Shown: positions 51,482 through 64,000 of the stretch, in pieces | Layout: each line of letters opens with the position of its first letter | Position numbering within the stretch: position 1 is the stretch's first letter | Assembly (NCBI GenBank): GCA_905182985.1 | Contig: CAJJDN010000055.1 | Coordinates: forward strand, 152,344 to 216,343 | Length of the DNA: 64,000 nt | Source: Paramecium sonneborni | Taxonomy: Eukaryota > Ciliophora > Oligohymenophorea > Peniculida > Parameciidae | Direction: 5' to 3' | Made by a program: the position numbers and the translations under genes | The notes under the pieces: generated by a model | Database searches by the model: none | Seen by the model: only the letters and a program-made list of their open reading frames with translations | Told to the model about the DNA's origin: nothing

Positions 51482-53020
51482 ATGTTTTAGTAAGCAGAAG
51501 TAGAAAATCAATTAGCATTAAGAAAATTAAAAAGCGAAATTGACACCTAAATTCCATTATACATAAAAATGTGTATAATGGAATTAGGCTTAGATGAAAT
51601 TGAGGAAAGTGAAAAAATTGATATTTTAAGATTATTAAGTGCACCTAAATTCTAAAGTAGATAATAATTCTTAATTGTTATACCTGAATATTTAATCAAG
51701 CATTTATTAAAAATAAGACAAATAGCATTACTTAATAGTCCAGATATAAATTATTCAAATCCAATAAATTTAAAGAGTTTAATATATGGTTCTCTTTTAC
51801 CATATGAAGATCTTATACTTTAAAAACATCCTATTTTACAAAATATAGTAAAAAATACAAATTTTAAGATAATGGAGTTGCTTGAGACAAAAAAAAAAAC
51901 AATAAATGTTATAAAGAAAAGAGAAATCTAATTATTAAATCATTAAATAGAAGTTTCAATTAAAAAATCAGCAAAGAAATTTGAATAGAAAAAAAATTGT
52001 CCAAAATGTTTATGTAAATATCGAGGTTTCAAATATAATGAAGAATTAATCTAAACATCTCATATTCTTAAATGTAAAAGATGTAAAGAGTACTATCATT
52101 CATGTTGTATTTAAAAATAATTTCAGGATAAGAAAACTTATTTTTTATGCCATTTTTGTTTATTGTAATTTATAAGTCCTATGGAGAAAGTAATATCTAT
52201 ATTACATGAACCAGAAATTATTAATTTAGAAGATGAAAACAAAGAAAAAACTTTATAATTTGAGTGCCCTACACTTGAATAATAGTATCAAATTTAAATG
52301 AGATGTTTAAAGATTGGAGAAGTTGATAAATTAGTTTGGCCAGAATCTGGAGAAATCTATTTCAATAATTAAAAAGTAATATAATTTGATTAAAAAATGT
52401 GTAAAAAGAGTGGAGAATCTTATATTGTTAATTAATCTATAAAATTTGGAATGACAAACAAAGTCACAATACTATATTAACAATCTATCTTTAAATAACT
52501 AATGTAATTAAATATAAGCTAGAAATAATAACCTCTAAATCAAAATTAATATATAATCGTAATTTATAGTGTTAAAGTCTTTAATTATAGAGAATTTTTA
52601 TTGGAATTATAAAATGATGAATCATTATCAATTAATGAATCATAAAATAAAATTATTTCTTATATTAATCAAAAAGGTTTATAAACATTAAAAATTTCAA
52701 TAATAGATATTTAGAGTTCAAAAATAATAAAACTACCAGGAAAAGGATCAATATGTAATCATATCTAATGTTTTGATTTAGAAATATTTGTTCAATAAAA
52801 TTAAATAGAAAACAAATGGATTTGTCCTATTTGTTAATAAAAATGTTTCAAATTAATTATAGATCAATTTTAAAAATCAATAATCGAAAAAATTATATAA
52901 AAATAACTTAAAATAACAGAAATTGAATTTAATAGAGAGGGTTAGATTACAGAAGAATTATTTGATAATCTTAATGAAAAGATTACAAACATAGAAGATG
53001 AAATGTAAATTGAACTTTGA
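51482..53020 (+). CDS. PIAS/SIZ-type SUMO E3 ligase
   Basis: An intronless 512-residue ORF starting MFQQAEVENQLALRKLKSE. The family transfers SUMO from UBC9 to nuclear proteins. A PHD-like zinc finger lies around residues 170-230 (CPKCLCKYRG, LKCKRCKEYYHSCC, FLCHFC), as in plant SIZ1. A PINIT-like region follows (SGEIYFNNQKVIQFDQK, IIVIYSVKVFNYREFL). The SP-RING comes at about residues 420-460: KLPGKGSICNHIQCFDLEIF with IENKWICPICQQKC, the diagnostic CxH...CFD...W-CPxC pattern. Presence of both PHD and SP-RING resembles the SIZ1 subtype. The tail is acidic (EKITNIEDEMQIEL). No N-terminal SAP domain is obvious. Stop 53018-53020, 36 bp from the convergent giant gene. Confidence 0.88.
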
Positions 53021-53056
53021 TTTGAGATGAAAATTTTTTGTTGTAAATATTACAGA

Positions 53057-56000
53057 TCAATCATCATCTAAGTTCTTTTGGTTGTAGTAAGATTATCCCA
53101 ATAAGGTGATAATTATAATTTTTATCTATTTCATTTCATATAGAAGTTGTGAAATTTCAAACCTGATAATTGAGTCATTACCTTCTAAATATATATTGTG
53201 TTTATCATCTTGATCTCTCTTTTATTTAGCCTTCATCTTTCTTCTTAAATACCTTCTAATTAATCTCTTAATTTATCTCATACCCCTTAATCCTTCAAAT
53301 AATACTCTTTATTGTTAAGGTAATAATTCTTTAGTTGTATCAAGATATCTTTGCTTTTATGCAAAAAATGATTTTTCTTCTTTTTAATTTTTTGGTGTTT
53401 AAGTCTTAGGTTATTAATTAGAACTTCTTAATTAGGGAGATGAAGCTTATAGATTATTTAAATCATTTATAGCTCTTTATTATTTAGCAAAATTAACTTC
53501 GACTGTTAATCGAGTAACAATTTGCTCTTCTTATTGATTTTCAAGATTTTCAATAAAATAAATAAATTCTTCTTCTTCAGATCTTATTAAACATGCTATA
53601 GCTGCCAATCCATCTCTAGTTATATTAATTATCTTTTTAGTTTTCTTGTTTGTCTTTTTATCTTATATTGCCATCAATTTAATCTTTTGAATTGTTTTTT
53701 CAAATAAATTTTCTTCAGTATTCTCTAAATCTTTATAACCTGGATCAAGATTATACCGATGAATTAATAATAATAATTGCTTATATGCTTTACAATTTTG
53801 TAAATTAGTTTTAACTTAGATTAACATTAATCTCCATTGTTTAATAGGAAATGATAATTTTTATTATTTAAGTAAACCAATTACTTAAGTAGCTTATTTA
53901 GATAAATCTTCGTATTATTCTAGTAAATATTATCTCTCAGATAATAAATATAATGTATCAACAAAATGTATATGATAATCACCAATAGCTTCTTGATATA
54001 TTATTAAAGAATCAATAAGAAAATTAAATATTTAATTTTGAAATTCATCAATTTATTATCCTCTAACATTTTTTACTTTAGATTTTTAACTTTAATATTT
54101 AGATTAACTTCCATAATATTTGGCTAATATTGAAGTATAATTTGTAAAGAAATATGCTTCAATTCTTTATCTTTCCCAAAAGTTTAAAATTTATCCTAAT
54201 AATCTATAAATATCAGCAATAAAAAGTAAATTGATATGTCTTTTAGATTTTAACATATCGAAAATTTCTGTTCTTCTAATTTCAAATACAGTAAGATTTC
54301 CTTTTTTTGGATCAACTTTATTAAAGCATGATATAATTTTTAATATTCCTTCATTACTATTATGAATGTCTTCATCTTTATCATGACCTAAAACAGCTAT
54401 TTTTCCAAGTTCTGGAGGATCATAATCAATACCTTTACTTAAATCAAGTAATTTGATTAATAAATCATAAGCATTTTCAAATTATACATTATCTACATAT
54501 AAAGAACTTATATTCAAAGCAATATCAAGTGAAGCTCTATCACTTGATTTTATTAATAAAAAGTTTTTAAAATTTTTATCTCCTTATGTTAATTAATTAA
54601 GTAATAACATTCCTTATTCATTGTCATCTAATAATTTAATAAATGCTGTTAAATATAAATTTAATGCTTCTGAATAATTTCCATATTTATGATGATAACT
54701 TCCTATCATTCTATCTATTTAACCATCTAATTTTGTAGAATAATGAGTCTCACATACAATTTTAAATGTTTCAATCAATTATAAAGTAGCTTTTTTTATA
54801 AGTTAATTCTTATTTCGTGCTAATAAAATTTCTAATAGTTTTGTTCTTACTTATAAAACAGGAACTGATACTTTACCATATTCTTCTTCAAAAATTACAA
54901 GAGCACTTTCTGTATGAACTCTTGCATCTGTATATTATCCTAATTTAAATAAGAGATTTCCTAAATTTGCATGCTTATAAGCAATTTAAAGAGGATTAAT
55001 CTTTTTTTTTACTTATTAAAATAATTGAAGTGAATTCATTAAATATTATTTAGCATCAATATAAAATCCTTAATTTGCTAAAACTCTTGACATTTAATCA
55101 TAAATTAGACTCATCTTAATTATTAATTATTAATCTAATTGATTATTGTCATACAACTCTTTAATAATTATAAATGATCTTTTAAAAAATATAAATGTTT
55201 CTTCATGTTATCCTCTCTATCCATATATATATCCAACCAAAAAATAAACATCTGATCTAATAGAGCTTTTTAATACATTCTCAAAAATATTAGTATTTAA
55301 ATATTTATCCTTCTCAATAAAACTTAAAAATTCCTCTACATAACTAATAGATAATTTTTTTAAATTTAATGAAATACAATCCCAAATAACACGCATATAA
55401 TTTTATACTAATAATACAAGTATTGGTGCTTATTGTAATTTAAAATAATTTTATTCCTTTTAATTTCTTTTTTACAATTAGAGATGAATCATTGATGTTC
55501 CTACATATTCAACCCTATTTGAAACTTAAAATTATGAATATCCTACTTGTTCTTCTCTTTCTTATGATAATAATTTTGGATCACTTAATTAAGTACCTAT
55601 TCTACTATTATTAGTTTATGTTTTAGAAATTTCATTAACTTATTGTTATTTATAAAGCTTCATTAATTCTTCTTTGGAACGTTCAACAGCAACTTTAGCT
55701 GAAGCATCTTTATTTTATAAAAGATAGAGCAATCCCATCCATCTACTGATATCACTTTGAATTTATTAATATTCGAAATATAAATCTTCATCCACTTTTT
55801 ATTTTCTAAGATCACAGGCTAATTAAGAAAATAATTTTAAACTTTCATCATATTTTTATAAATAAAATTAAATTTTTGCCCATCTCATTGTATATTCATC
55901 TATTAATGTTTATTCAAATCTAAATAAATTATACATATATTATTAATATAAATTATAACATAACATTGCTTTTTTTTCTTCTTTCTATTTTATATATATG

Positions 56001-59000
56001 TAACCCAACCAATCATATACTTCCATTAATAATCTTACAGTTAAATTATCTCTCTGTGGAGGAGGTAAAGTTGTTTTAAATTTTTTTTATTATTCTTAAT
56101 AATCCTTTAGCATTTATACTTTTAATTGTTAAAACTCTTTTAATTGATGAACAGAAATATTTTATGTTTATTTAATTCTTAATTCATCAGCAATCTAATA
56201 TTGTTATAATTGAACTGCATCTAAAAATAATTCTTAAGCTTTTTTTATATCACCTGCATAATAAAACATCTTACCAAATACAAATTTCTTAAAGAATTAA
56301 TCTATTTTAACTCTTTTATTATTATCAATTGTTAATTAAAATAATTCAACTTATTATTACATATCTTCTAAATCTGTATAAAGTGATTTTAATAAGAATC
56401 CAAAAAAATTAAAAAATAAAACTACTGTTTCCAAACAATGAAAACTACTTAAAGCTTCTTACATAATACTCATAGCTTTTTATAAATTAGACTTCATATT
56501 CTCCATATCATTTGTTAAGAAATTTAAATAACTCAAATAACCTAAATTTAATAGTCTAAGAGAATCCATTTCACTTCCTGATCGTGTTATATTTGATATC
56601 AATTTAAGAGATATATCAAAGTAATATTTACTCAATTCAAATTAACTTACTTCATAATATGCCTTTCCTCTATTATAACATGATAAGATTAAACTTTTAC
56701 TTATGTAATCATACTTTTAACATTATTATTCATGATATTCATTTAATTATTATATATATTTAAATGCCTCAAAATATCCATCTTAATCAAGTTGCAATAG
56801 AAAATAATAATGTATAAATTGATAATAAGCTTTTTCATTTATTTCTTTAAGATTATTTTTAGAGATTTAAAGTACTCTATTAAATAACTATAAAGCATCT
56901 TCACCTTCTCCTGATATAAAAGTAATTAGTCCTTAATAAAATTTAATATTAGATTAGTTGATCTTTTTCAAAGTCTTAGGATCAGCATTCTAAATATCTG
57001 ATTCAAGTGAAGTAAATGTTGTATATGCTAACTCTAATTCTCTATTTTACATATAACAAAAACCTAGACAGAATTTTAGAAATACATATTCAGTTTTTGA
57101 AAAAAAGATTTCACTAGCATTACTAATTTTATAATGAGCTAATTTATTATGATCATTAAGTTATAATGAAGCTATTGTTTTTATGATATATTTAGCAGCT
57201 TCTTATCCAATTCTAGTATTTCTTATAAGCATATATCCTTAGACTTAATAAAAATACTTTCTTAAATCATAAAATTAATCAGAAACATTAAATGCTCTTA
57301 TTAAAAGACCTCCTTTATTTGATTCATAATCTACAATTGCAGATAATTCTGTTTATGGTTGATCAGCTAAAGGTTTTTCTTATTAAACAACATTAATTTA
57401 TTTTTCAGATTTCTTCTTATCTGATTATTAAGTCGAAATTTTCTCATTTTTTGATTTACTAATTGGTTCATTTGATAGATTAGGTTTTTAAAAGAAAATA
57501 ATATCATTTGGAGGATCAAATTCTTCTTCTTATAATTAATCCATAATTCTTTTCCAATCACAATTTGGTTTAAGCATATCTTATAAATATAATATTACAA
57601 TCTAATAATTTTATTATTTATTGTTAATTAATTAATATTATGCTAAGAATGACATTATTTCTATATAATTTTTAGCTTAATACTCTTTAAATTCTTCTAA
57701 AGTCTTAACTCTTTAATTAAGATAAGATTCATCAGTATGTAATCCACTAAAAGATTTAATATATTTGGCTGCTTAACTGATATCATTTTTGTTACTTTAA
57801 TTAGAATGATGTGAAGTTTTAGATTTAATTTAACACCATTGTTCAAATTTTCCTAAACTAATCATTTGAATAGCAATAATTGCTAAACTATAAAAATTTT
57901 ATTGCATAATTAAAGAATTTAATATAATATCTTCAGTATTTCTGACAAGTCTTTCATTTTTAGCTTCTTGACTCATTTTATCAATATTTTTATTCCAATA
58001 TAAAAATAATCCTTTTTCAATAACAGGTCTTATAGTTTCATTAAAAAAGATTAGATGTCTAGGTTTGACTTATTTGATATAGTATTATAAATATGAATGA
58101 GTACAACATATTTCATATTTATCTGCTTCATCTTCTAATTTACTATCATCATCTTAATCTGCCAATAATTCTTCACTTTCAACTTCACTATGATGACCAG
58201 AATATATTCTAGATGACTTTTTAATTAAAGTTTAACTAATAGGTTTTTTAACAACATAACTAGTTATTCTTAATTCATTGAAACCTTTAATTTTATATTA
58301 ACCATCTCCACTTAAATAAATATTTTCATCATTAACATTCCCATGATTAATATAAATTGATTTTGCATCTCTTAGAGCTCTCATCATAAGAATTAAGAAT
58401 CCCAAAATTTCTTATTCTTTATAAGCACCTTCCGTTTTAGGTAATGAAGCTCTAATTTTTATTACTTCTCTCAATGTTGCTATTGGCATATCTGTAACTC
58501 TTAAAAATATATTTGAATAATTTAAGAGAAACCATTACTGTTGATATGAAACATTATAAATATCAGATGAAATAGTGTCTTATTTTGTTAATGACAATAA
58601 TGATTATATTGATTTATTGAAATAGAAATTCTCTTCAAATTATTAAAGATATTCATATTTCTTAATTTAAGTTATTTCAACTAAATATTTTTATTTTAAA
58701 TTAGAAAGTCTTTTACCTGTCCATAACATCGATTTATAACTTTCAGATTCATCTAATTATATAATTTCATCAAGTACTATGTTTTACAAATATTCAGAGT
58801 GATCTTCCCATAATAATTCATCAGAATTTTTAAGTGGAAAATATGCTAAAGGTTCACATTACTTTTCATTAAGCATTCTTAAAGTACTATAACCCATAAT
58901 TTATTAAAGTAATTCATCTTTATCTAATAAACTAAAATTATATATTCTTTATTATGTAGTTTCATCAAAATATTTAAAGTCCTTTCTTAGATATCTTTTC

Positions 59001-59281
59001 TCCATCTATCTTCTTTATATTTTTTCAAGTTCCTATTTCAATTTCCTTTCAATTTCTTACTCTTACATTTTATCTATTAATTCTAACTTTCTCTACTCTT
59101 CTTTTTTTTTCTTTGCTGCTTATTTAAATTCTTCTTTTGATATTGTAGAAGCACCAATATTAAAATCAACAAATTTTCCTTTTTTACCACCTTACTTAGT
59201 TCCTTTACTTTCTCCTGCTGAAGTAGCCCCTCTTAAAGTATTATTTATGTTGTTACAAACATCTATGCAGAAGTTTCCCAT
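53057..59281 (-). CDS. Giant pseudokinase-like / TPR / IQ-motif protein, 2074 aa
   Basis: One uninterrupted 6225-nt ORF, remarkably without introns. Start MGNFCIDVCNNINNTLRG: Gly2 with Cys5 and Cys9 fits myristoylation plus palmitoylation. Residues 50-110 form a charged coiled coil. Around residues 280-330 there is a kinase-like catalytic-loop segment, INHGNVNDENIYLSGDGQYKI, with HGN in place of HRD and GFN in place of DFG, so if it is a kinase fold it should be inactive. The rest is mostly TPR-like helical repeats (YMQNRELELAYTTFTSLE, YFEYQQIQSDISRWMGLLYL, LFKLGQYTDARVHTESALVI). Near the C terminus an IQ-like motif (RGMRQIKRLIRRYLRRK) may bind calmodulin. It may be a membrane-tethered scaffold; partners are unknown. 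Convergent with the SUMO ligase (36 bp). Confidence 0.75.
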
Positions 59282-59441
59282 TTTATTTTAAATTATATAA
59301 ATAACTACATATAATTTATTTTCTTCTAAACATCATACCTTTACAATATATACTTAAATTTTAATTTATTCTATTCTATAAACTAAATAAAAAATTATCA
59401 CAATCCATATAATTTTAATCATAATAAATAATTCTTATATA

Positions 59442-60053
59442 TCATGATAAGTAAACTTTCTTCATTTTTTAAATTTTAACTCTATCAATAGGACAATGAT
59501 CTATCTTTTTTGAACACTCTTCACACACACAAACATGTCCACAAGGTTTCAATACTATACAATATTCCTTTTATAGACATATTACACAAAACTTTTGAAT
59601 CAGTGAATTTTTATATAGAGAAATTTAGTTATTTGTTTTAACTAATTAATCTTCCACTTTCTTTATATCCTCAAAACTTTATTATCTCATTGTTTCATAA
59701 TCTCCTTCATATAATTTTATTTATAATTTCATTTATCTATTCACTTCCTCTATTTATTTTACTTTATTTTTTTCTCGTTACAACTCATGATGAATCATCA
59801 AGTAATTCTATTATAAAACTTAATTCTGTTCTTTCTTTGTTCTTTAATCCCAATATTGATTTGGACTTTAATTCAAAAATTCTCTAAATATTCTAATCAC
59901 TCGAAAAAGTTGTTTATGTGCCAAATTTAACTAATCTTATAAAGAGTTCCCAATTATATCCAAACACTAAGAATCAACTAAACTTTTTATATCATCATCA
60001 TTTTAACAACATAGAATCTCTTCAACTAGCATTTCATCATCTTATTCATTCAT
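59442..60053 (-). CDS. Coiled-coil RING-finger protein (probable E3 ligase), 203 aa
   Basis: Start MNEQDDEMLVEEILCCQ at 60053, intronless, stop 59444-59442. The N-terminal half is acidic and the middle is coiled coil (LQREKNKVKQIEEVNRQMK). A C-terminal C3HC4-type RING, FCVICLQKEYCIVLKPCGH followed by CEECSKKIDHCPIDR, resembles the RINGs of IAP and MGRN1-type ligases. It may act as a ubiquitin E3 through the RING; no substrate domain is seen. The upstream 497-bp divergent region separates it from the Rab gene. Confidence 0.8.
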
Positions 60054-60550
60054 CTTTAAAACAATAATTAAATATCAATATTAAATTAAGGACTCACATA
60101 ATTATCTAAATACTTAATCTATTGATTCTAATAATTACTTTCATAATAATATAATTTACAAATATTTTATTACAAGTTCTTCTTTATAACAATTAATCTA
60201 AATAAATGTTGTATCAAATAAGATATTTAAGTTTTTCCAACTTTTCTTCTTTCCCTTTCTTTCTGATACAATTATTTGAAATTTCACTTAAAGCTAATTC
60301 AATCAAGATATATAATCTAAATACCAAAATATTTAATTCATGACAATTCTATTTTAAACTTGTGCAAGACAAAAAACTTTTAATTTTCTAAAATATCTAA
60401 TTTGTTAAAATATCTAAATAAATTATTTAGTTTAAAATTAGAATATTTTAGTAAAGAGAATTTAAATTCTTATATATGATATGAATATCTAAATTTATTT
60501 ATTCTTTTTTTTTTTGTAATAATTTTTCTAATAAAATATAATTTGTAAAA
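60054..60550. other. Divergent intergenic region, RING / Rab genes
   Basis: 497 bp, AT-rich, holding both promoters. A 12-bp poly-T run occurs at about 60507. No gene or named motif seen. Confidence 0.45.
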
Positions 60551-61237
60551 ATGACAGAAGAATAGAGTGATTATGTGTTTAAATTCATCATTATAGGAAA
60601 TGGTAATTGTGGTAAAACAAGTCTCCTTTATCATTATAATAATGGGAAATGTAATTTATAAGTTGATTAAAGAAATTTAAAATGTAAAGCAGACAGTAGG
60701 AGTTGAATTTTCAACAAAAGTAATTTAAGTGAAACAAAAGAGAATAAAAATGTAACTATGGGATACTGCTGGTTAAGAGAGATATAGAGCTTTAACTAAG
60801 GGTTATTATAGAGGTGCATTAGGAGCATTAATTGTATTTGATGTCACTAAGTACAAATATACAGTAATATAGTTCAGAGTCTTTTGAGGCTCTTAAAGAA
60901 TGGATTAAAAATGCAAGAGACTTTTCTAAACCATCTATTTAAATAATTATTGTAGGAAATAAAATAGATCTAGAAAAATAAAGGTAAAATTATATATTTA
61001 TCATAAAGAGTAATTTCTGAAGAATCTGCAAAATAATTTTGTTAAGAAAATGATGTATAATATGTAGAGACTAGTGCGGCAACTGGATATTAAGTCAATG
61101 AAGCATTCACTCAAATTACTATATAAATATTGGATTTATTATAGTAAGGAGCAATAGATGGAGAAATGATCAAACCTAAATTTTTAAATTAAAAAAAAGT
61201 AAATGAAACAGATAAATAACAGTAATGTAATTGTTGA
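60551..61237 (+). CDS. Rab-family small GTPase
   Basis: 205 residues, with introns at 60651-60672 (22 nt), 60851-60872 (22) and 60984-61008 (25). All G motifs are present: P-loop [11 protein letters not shown], switch I/G2 QTVGVEF, G3 WDTAGQERYRAL, G4 VGNKIDLE and G5 ETSAATG. The C terminus CNC is a double-geranylgeranylation site, so the protein cycles on membranes. The RabF signatures [20 protein letters not shown] identify Rab over Ras or Rho. The N-terminal [16 protein letters not shown] and the overall sequence are nearest the Rab2/4/14 group by eye; the subtype is not certain. The third intron lies just after the G4 motif. It regulates vesicle traffic. Confidence 0.9.
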
Positions 61238-61355
61238 ACTCTTGTTTTTATTATATAATTATAACATAAATTCTAAGCAATATATATATCTGTTTAAATA
61301 TTGTTTCTTTTTATATATAATTATATATATATATATATCATAAATGATAACCTTC

Positions 61356-62161
61356 TCAAAGGTTTTCAACGTTACCACCTTCATCATCAAGTTCTGAGGT
61401 CCATAATGTTAAGTTATCTCTAATTAATTACATGATGGTAGTTGCATCTTTGTATTGATCTTCTTAAATTTATTCAATATCAGCAATAGCATCATCAAAA
61501 GCCTATAAAAGATTAATAAGATTGAATTACTGATTTAGCTAATTAACATGCTTTGGCAGCATCGTTTAAGACTTCATAGTAGAAAACTGAAAAGTTCAAA
61601 GCAAGTCCTAATCTGATTGGATTTGTTGTTTTTAATTCTGAATTAGCAACATTTGAAGCAGCTTAATAAGCGGCAAGAGCACCATCAGCAGCCTTCTTAT
61701 GTTAATCACCAGAAGCATATTCAGAAATGTATCTATGATAATCTCCTTTCATCTTATGGAAGAAAACTTTAGCTTCAGGAGTTGAAGCTGTTTTGATCAA
61801 ATGGCTGTCGATCAAATTCAAGATATCATGACAATATTGATTAAGCTCTTCTTCAATCTTTTTCTTATAGCTTCTAATCAACACAAGATTCTTTTATGAG
61901 GCAGGTTGGGATTGAGCCTAAAATTTAAATTTTATTTCTTACTTTTCCTTCTTCTTTGTTTTCAATGCTGGACAATACTCTCCAAGCTGTTCTTCTTCCA
62001 CCGATACTATTTTTATAGGCAACAGAAAGAAGGTTTCTCTCTTCGATAGACAACTCTTATCCATTTTGAACCACTTATTTGATGTAATTCACCATATCTT
62101 CAAATCTCTCTGTCTATTCTGTCAATTTGGTCATATAGATAAGTTCTTCCCTGGTGCTCAT
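61356..62161 (-). CDS. 14-3-3 protein
   Basis: 250 residues, with introns at 61918-61942 (25 nt) and 61503-61530 (28 nt). A dimeric adaptor that binds phospho-Ser/Thr motifs. Start [20 protein letters not shown]; the signature [20 protein letters not shown] holds the phosphopeptide-binding Lys and Arg. Further blocks: [36 protein letters not shown], and C-terminal [19 protein letters not shown] with [12 protein letters not shown]. The typical acidic tail is short ([10 protein letters not shown]). The second intron falls just before AFDDAIA. Start at 62161, with 837 bp of non-coding DNA upstream. Confidence 0.95.
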
Positions 62162-62998
62162 TTAGATATTTAAAATTTAAATTCTTATTTGTATCCAAAA
62201 TCAAAGATCAAGCTTAAATATAGCGAATTACAATATATTCAATAAATCTAAATTTATTTAAATAAATAAAAAATATCAAACATTATTTTTATATATATTT
62301 TTTAATATATATATATACATATACATATAAACATTGATTTATCTCAACTTTCCTACCCTAAACTCAAATATCCTTTCTTTTATTATTTTAATATCATTCC
62401 CACTATATTATTCTAAATCTAGATATTTTTTATTGAAATTTTTAAACCCCATTCAATATATCTTATATTGTGATAACTGCCGCATAATTTCAAATTACTC
62501 ATTAATATACATTGCTCAAGTTTAAAATGTGATTCATTAAATATTGATGTATTAAATATAAATCCAATAACAATTATTCTTAATTTTCTGAAACTAATCT
62601 AAACTCTTTTCTATTTCTTTAATTTTTATATCACTTAAAACATACAATTAATTTTACGGAACTCTTATAATCATTAATTTATGATATTTTTTATGAAATT
62701 CTTAATCTATTTTATATCAAAAAAGATTCTATAAAATAAATCTCATTATTTTTATTCAAAAAATATGAGAATTACTGAATAATAATAATATTAATCTAAT
62801 ATGCTATTGAATATGTTAATATTAAATCGAAAATATTTTGGTTTGTAGTTTCTTTTATAAAGAAAAATAAAATATACATATACTAATTAAAAATTATAAT
62901 CTTTATCAATTATTGATTTTTTATCAATAAATAAATCAATAAAAGTAGAAACCTTGAGTTATACGAAATTTAAAATTGTTATTATTATTTAAATTTAT
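62162..62998. other. AT-rich intergenic region with AT microsatellite
   Basis: 837 bp upstream of 14-3-3. It contains a TA-rich simple repeat at about 62291-62331 and short random open frames. No gene, tRNA or named element recognised. A similar TA tract lies 3' of the Rab gene (about 61313-61338). Confidence 0.5.
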
Positions 62999-63056
62999 AT
63001 GTAAGAATAGTATTTTAAGAAAATAAATCAATACTACTTTTAAAAAGTAATCGGGA

Positions 63057-64000
63057 ATGTAAGTTATATTTAGATATTTAAAGGGGGCTTTTGGAATAGT
63101 GTATTTAGGATGGGATGATAATTTTAAAAGATAAGTAGCAATAAAGGAAATTTGTATATCTAAATTTGACCTTGATTAAATATAGGATAAGAGACAATAT
63201 TAAATGATTGAAAAAGAAATAGAAATATGCAAGAAATTAAAAAATAAAAACATTGTTGAATTGTATGATAGTTTTAAGGCTGAAAAATACATTTATATTA
63301 TTTTTGAGTATTGTAGTAATGGTGATTTGGAGATATTATTTAAAAAAAATAGGTTTTAAGAAGGTGAAGTAAAAGCTATATTTTAATAAATAATTGGAGG
63401 AATAAAATATTTGTATCATTAGAAAGTTGTTCATAGAGATATTAAACTTGCAAATATTTATATAAATTAAGAATGGATAATAAAGTTAGGAGATTTTGGT
63501 TTTGCAAGAAACTTTGATAGTTAAATGTAATCATATTGTGGAACTCCAATTACAATGGCTCCTGAAATTATATGTGGAAAGGGAGAATATGATGAAAAAT
63601 GTGATATTTGGTCTTTAGGAATGATTTTATACATCATGATTTTTGGTAATAGCTATTTGTAATAATTTATTACTGCAAAAACTTCTCTAAAAGAATTTTC
63701 AAAAATAGTGCAGAAATAAGAAGTAATAAATGTATATAATTAAAGGTAATATATCCAGCTAAAACTTAAATTTCTTAAGGATTGAAAGATTTATTTTCAA
63801 AAATGCTAGAAGTAGATTCTAAAAAGAGAATTGGTTATTAAGAATTATTTGAACATAATTGGATTACTGATGGGGAGAATGAAAGTTTTAAAAAAAGTGT
63901 GAGATTTATATCCAAGAGAATGAATTAAGGAGAAATTAGTGATATTAAGATTCCTTTACAATTAACTATAAATGAATAATTAAGTTATTAATTTGGTTAG
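63057..64000 (+). CDS. Ser/Thr protein kinase, truncated by window end
   Basis: Kinase subdomains in order: KGAFGIVYLG (Gly loop), VAIKEI (catalytic Lys), IEICKKLKNKNIVELYDSF, YIIFEYCSNGDLEIL, HRDIKLANIYI, KLGDFGFARN (DFG), SYCGTPITMAPEII (APE), CDIWSLGMILYIMIFG and the subdomain XI arginine in DSKKRIG. It is complete and should be active. The EYCSNGDL and CGTPITMAPE segments are closest to the ATG1/ULK group by eye. Intron 63723-63745. The frame runs open to base 64000, so the C terminus lies outside. The start is uncertain. ATG 63057 gives MQVIFRYLKGAFG, which lacks the first Gly of the loop. A better N terminus, MQEQYFKKINQYYFQK from 62999 with a 27-nt intron (63047-63073), misses the kinase frame by one base near a run of five G (63084-63088). 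Confidence 0.82.

Noticed and set aside
1028..64000. Mass pseudogenisation by TAA/TAG stops
   Set aside because: Reading TAA and TAG as Gln gives full-length conserved proteins (V-ATPase E, 14-3-3, tRNase Z), so these are sense codons in this organism.
1..64000. CRISPR arrays, insertion sequences, rRNA or tRNA genes
   Set aside because: No regularly spaced short repeats, transposase motifs, rRNA blocks or cloverleaf-like GC-rich segments were seen; the DNA is eukaryotic.

Overview
The window is ciliate macronuclear DNA, very probably from a Paramecium species. TAA and TAG are read as glutamine throughout and every confident gene ends at TGA. Genes are cut by tiny introns of 22-31 nt, mostly GTA...(T)AG. 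The sequence is strongly AT-rich and genes are packed on both strands with gaps that are often under 100 bp. Coding lengths come out as exact multiples of three for every gene I list as intact once these introns are removed.

The assembly has a systematic fault. Seven single N bases (4894, 8645, 14479, 17504, 23428, 27616, 46201) each sit between two apparently identical direct copies of 1.06-1.89 kb. Removing one copy plus the N restores an exact reading frame in the three genes that the N breaks (1028-7028, 15912-19526, 19756-26743). These are best read as unmerged contig-end overlaps, not real tandem duplications. Coordinates below are raw window coordinates, so the affected genes look longer than they are.

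Layout. 1-936: a perfect 279-bp inverted repeat with a 378-bp centre. 1-7 kb: one large secreted or membrane protein with a proline-rich stalk. 7.2-12.2 kb: a damaged minus-strand gene and a polytopic membrane RING protein with a broken 5' half. 12.2-19.5 kb: tRNase Z (long form) convergent with VAC14. 19.8-28.8 kb: a large TmcB-like membrane/PAS protein. 28.8-34.8 kb: a coiled-coil protein, NHP2, a thioredoxin-like mitochondrial protein and sphingosine-1-phosphate lyase. 34.9-42.3 kb: a second TmcB-like protein, a hypothetical protein and V-ATPase subunit E. 42.6-50.7 kb: small hypothetical genes, one broken gene and a coiled-coil gene. 51.5-59.3 kb: a PIAS/SIZ-type SUMO E3 ligase and a 2074-residue pseudokinase-like/TPR/IQ protein. 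59.4-64 kb: a RING protein, a Rab GTPase, a 14-3-3 protein and the start of a protein kinase.

The genes do not form an operon or a single pathway. Several belong to endomembrane and lipid signalling (VAC14, Rab, V-ATPase E, S1P lyase) and several to regulation by ubiquitin, SUMO or phosphorylation (two RING proteins, PIAS, 14-3-3, kinase), but this is the usual mixture of a eukaryotic chromosome. The features most worth a second look are the two giant TmcB-like paralogues about 8 kb apart and the giant pseudokinase-like protein.
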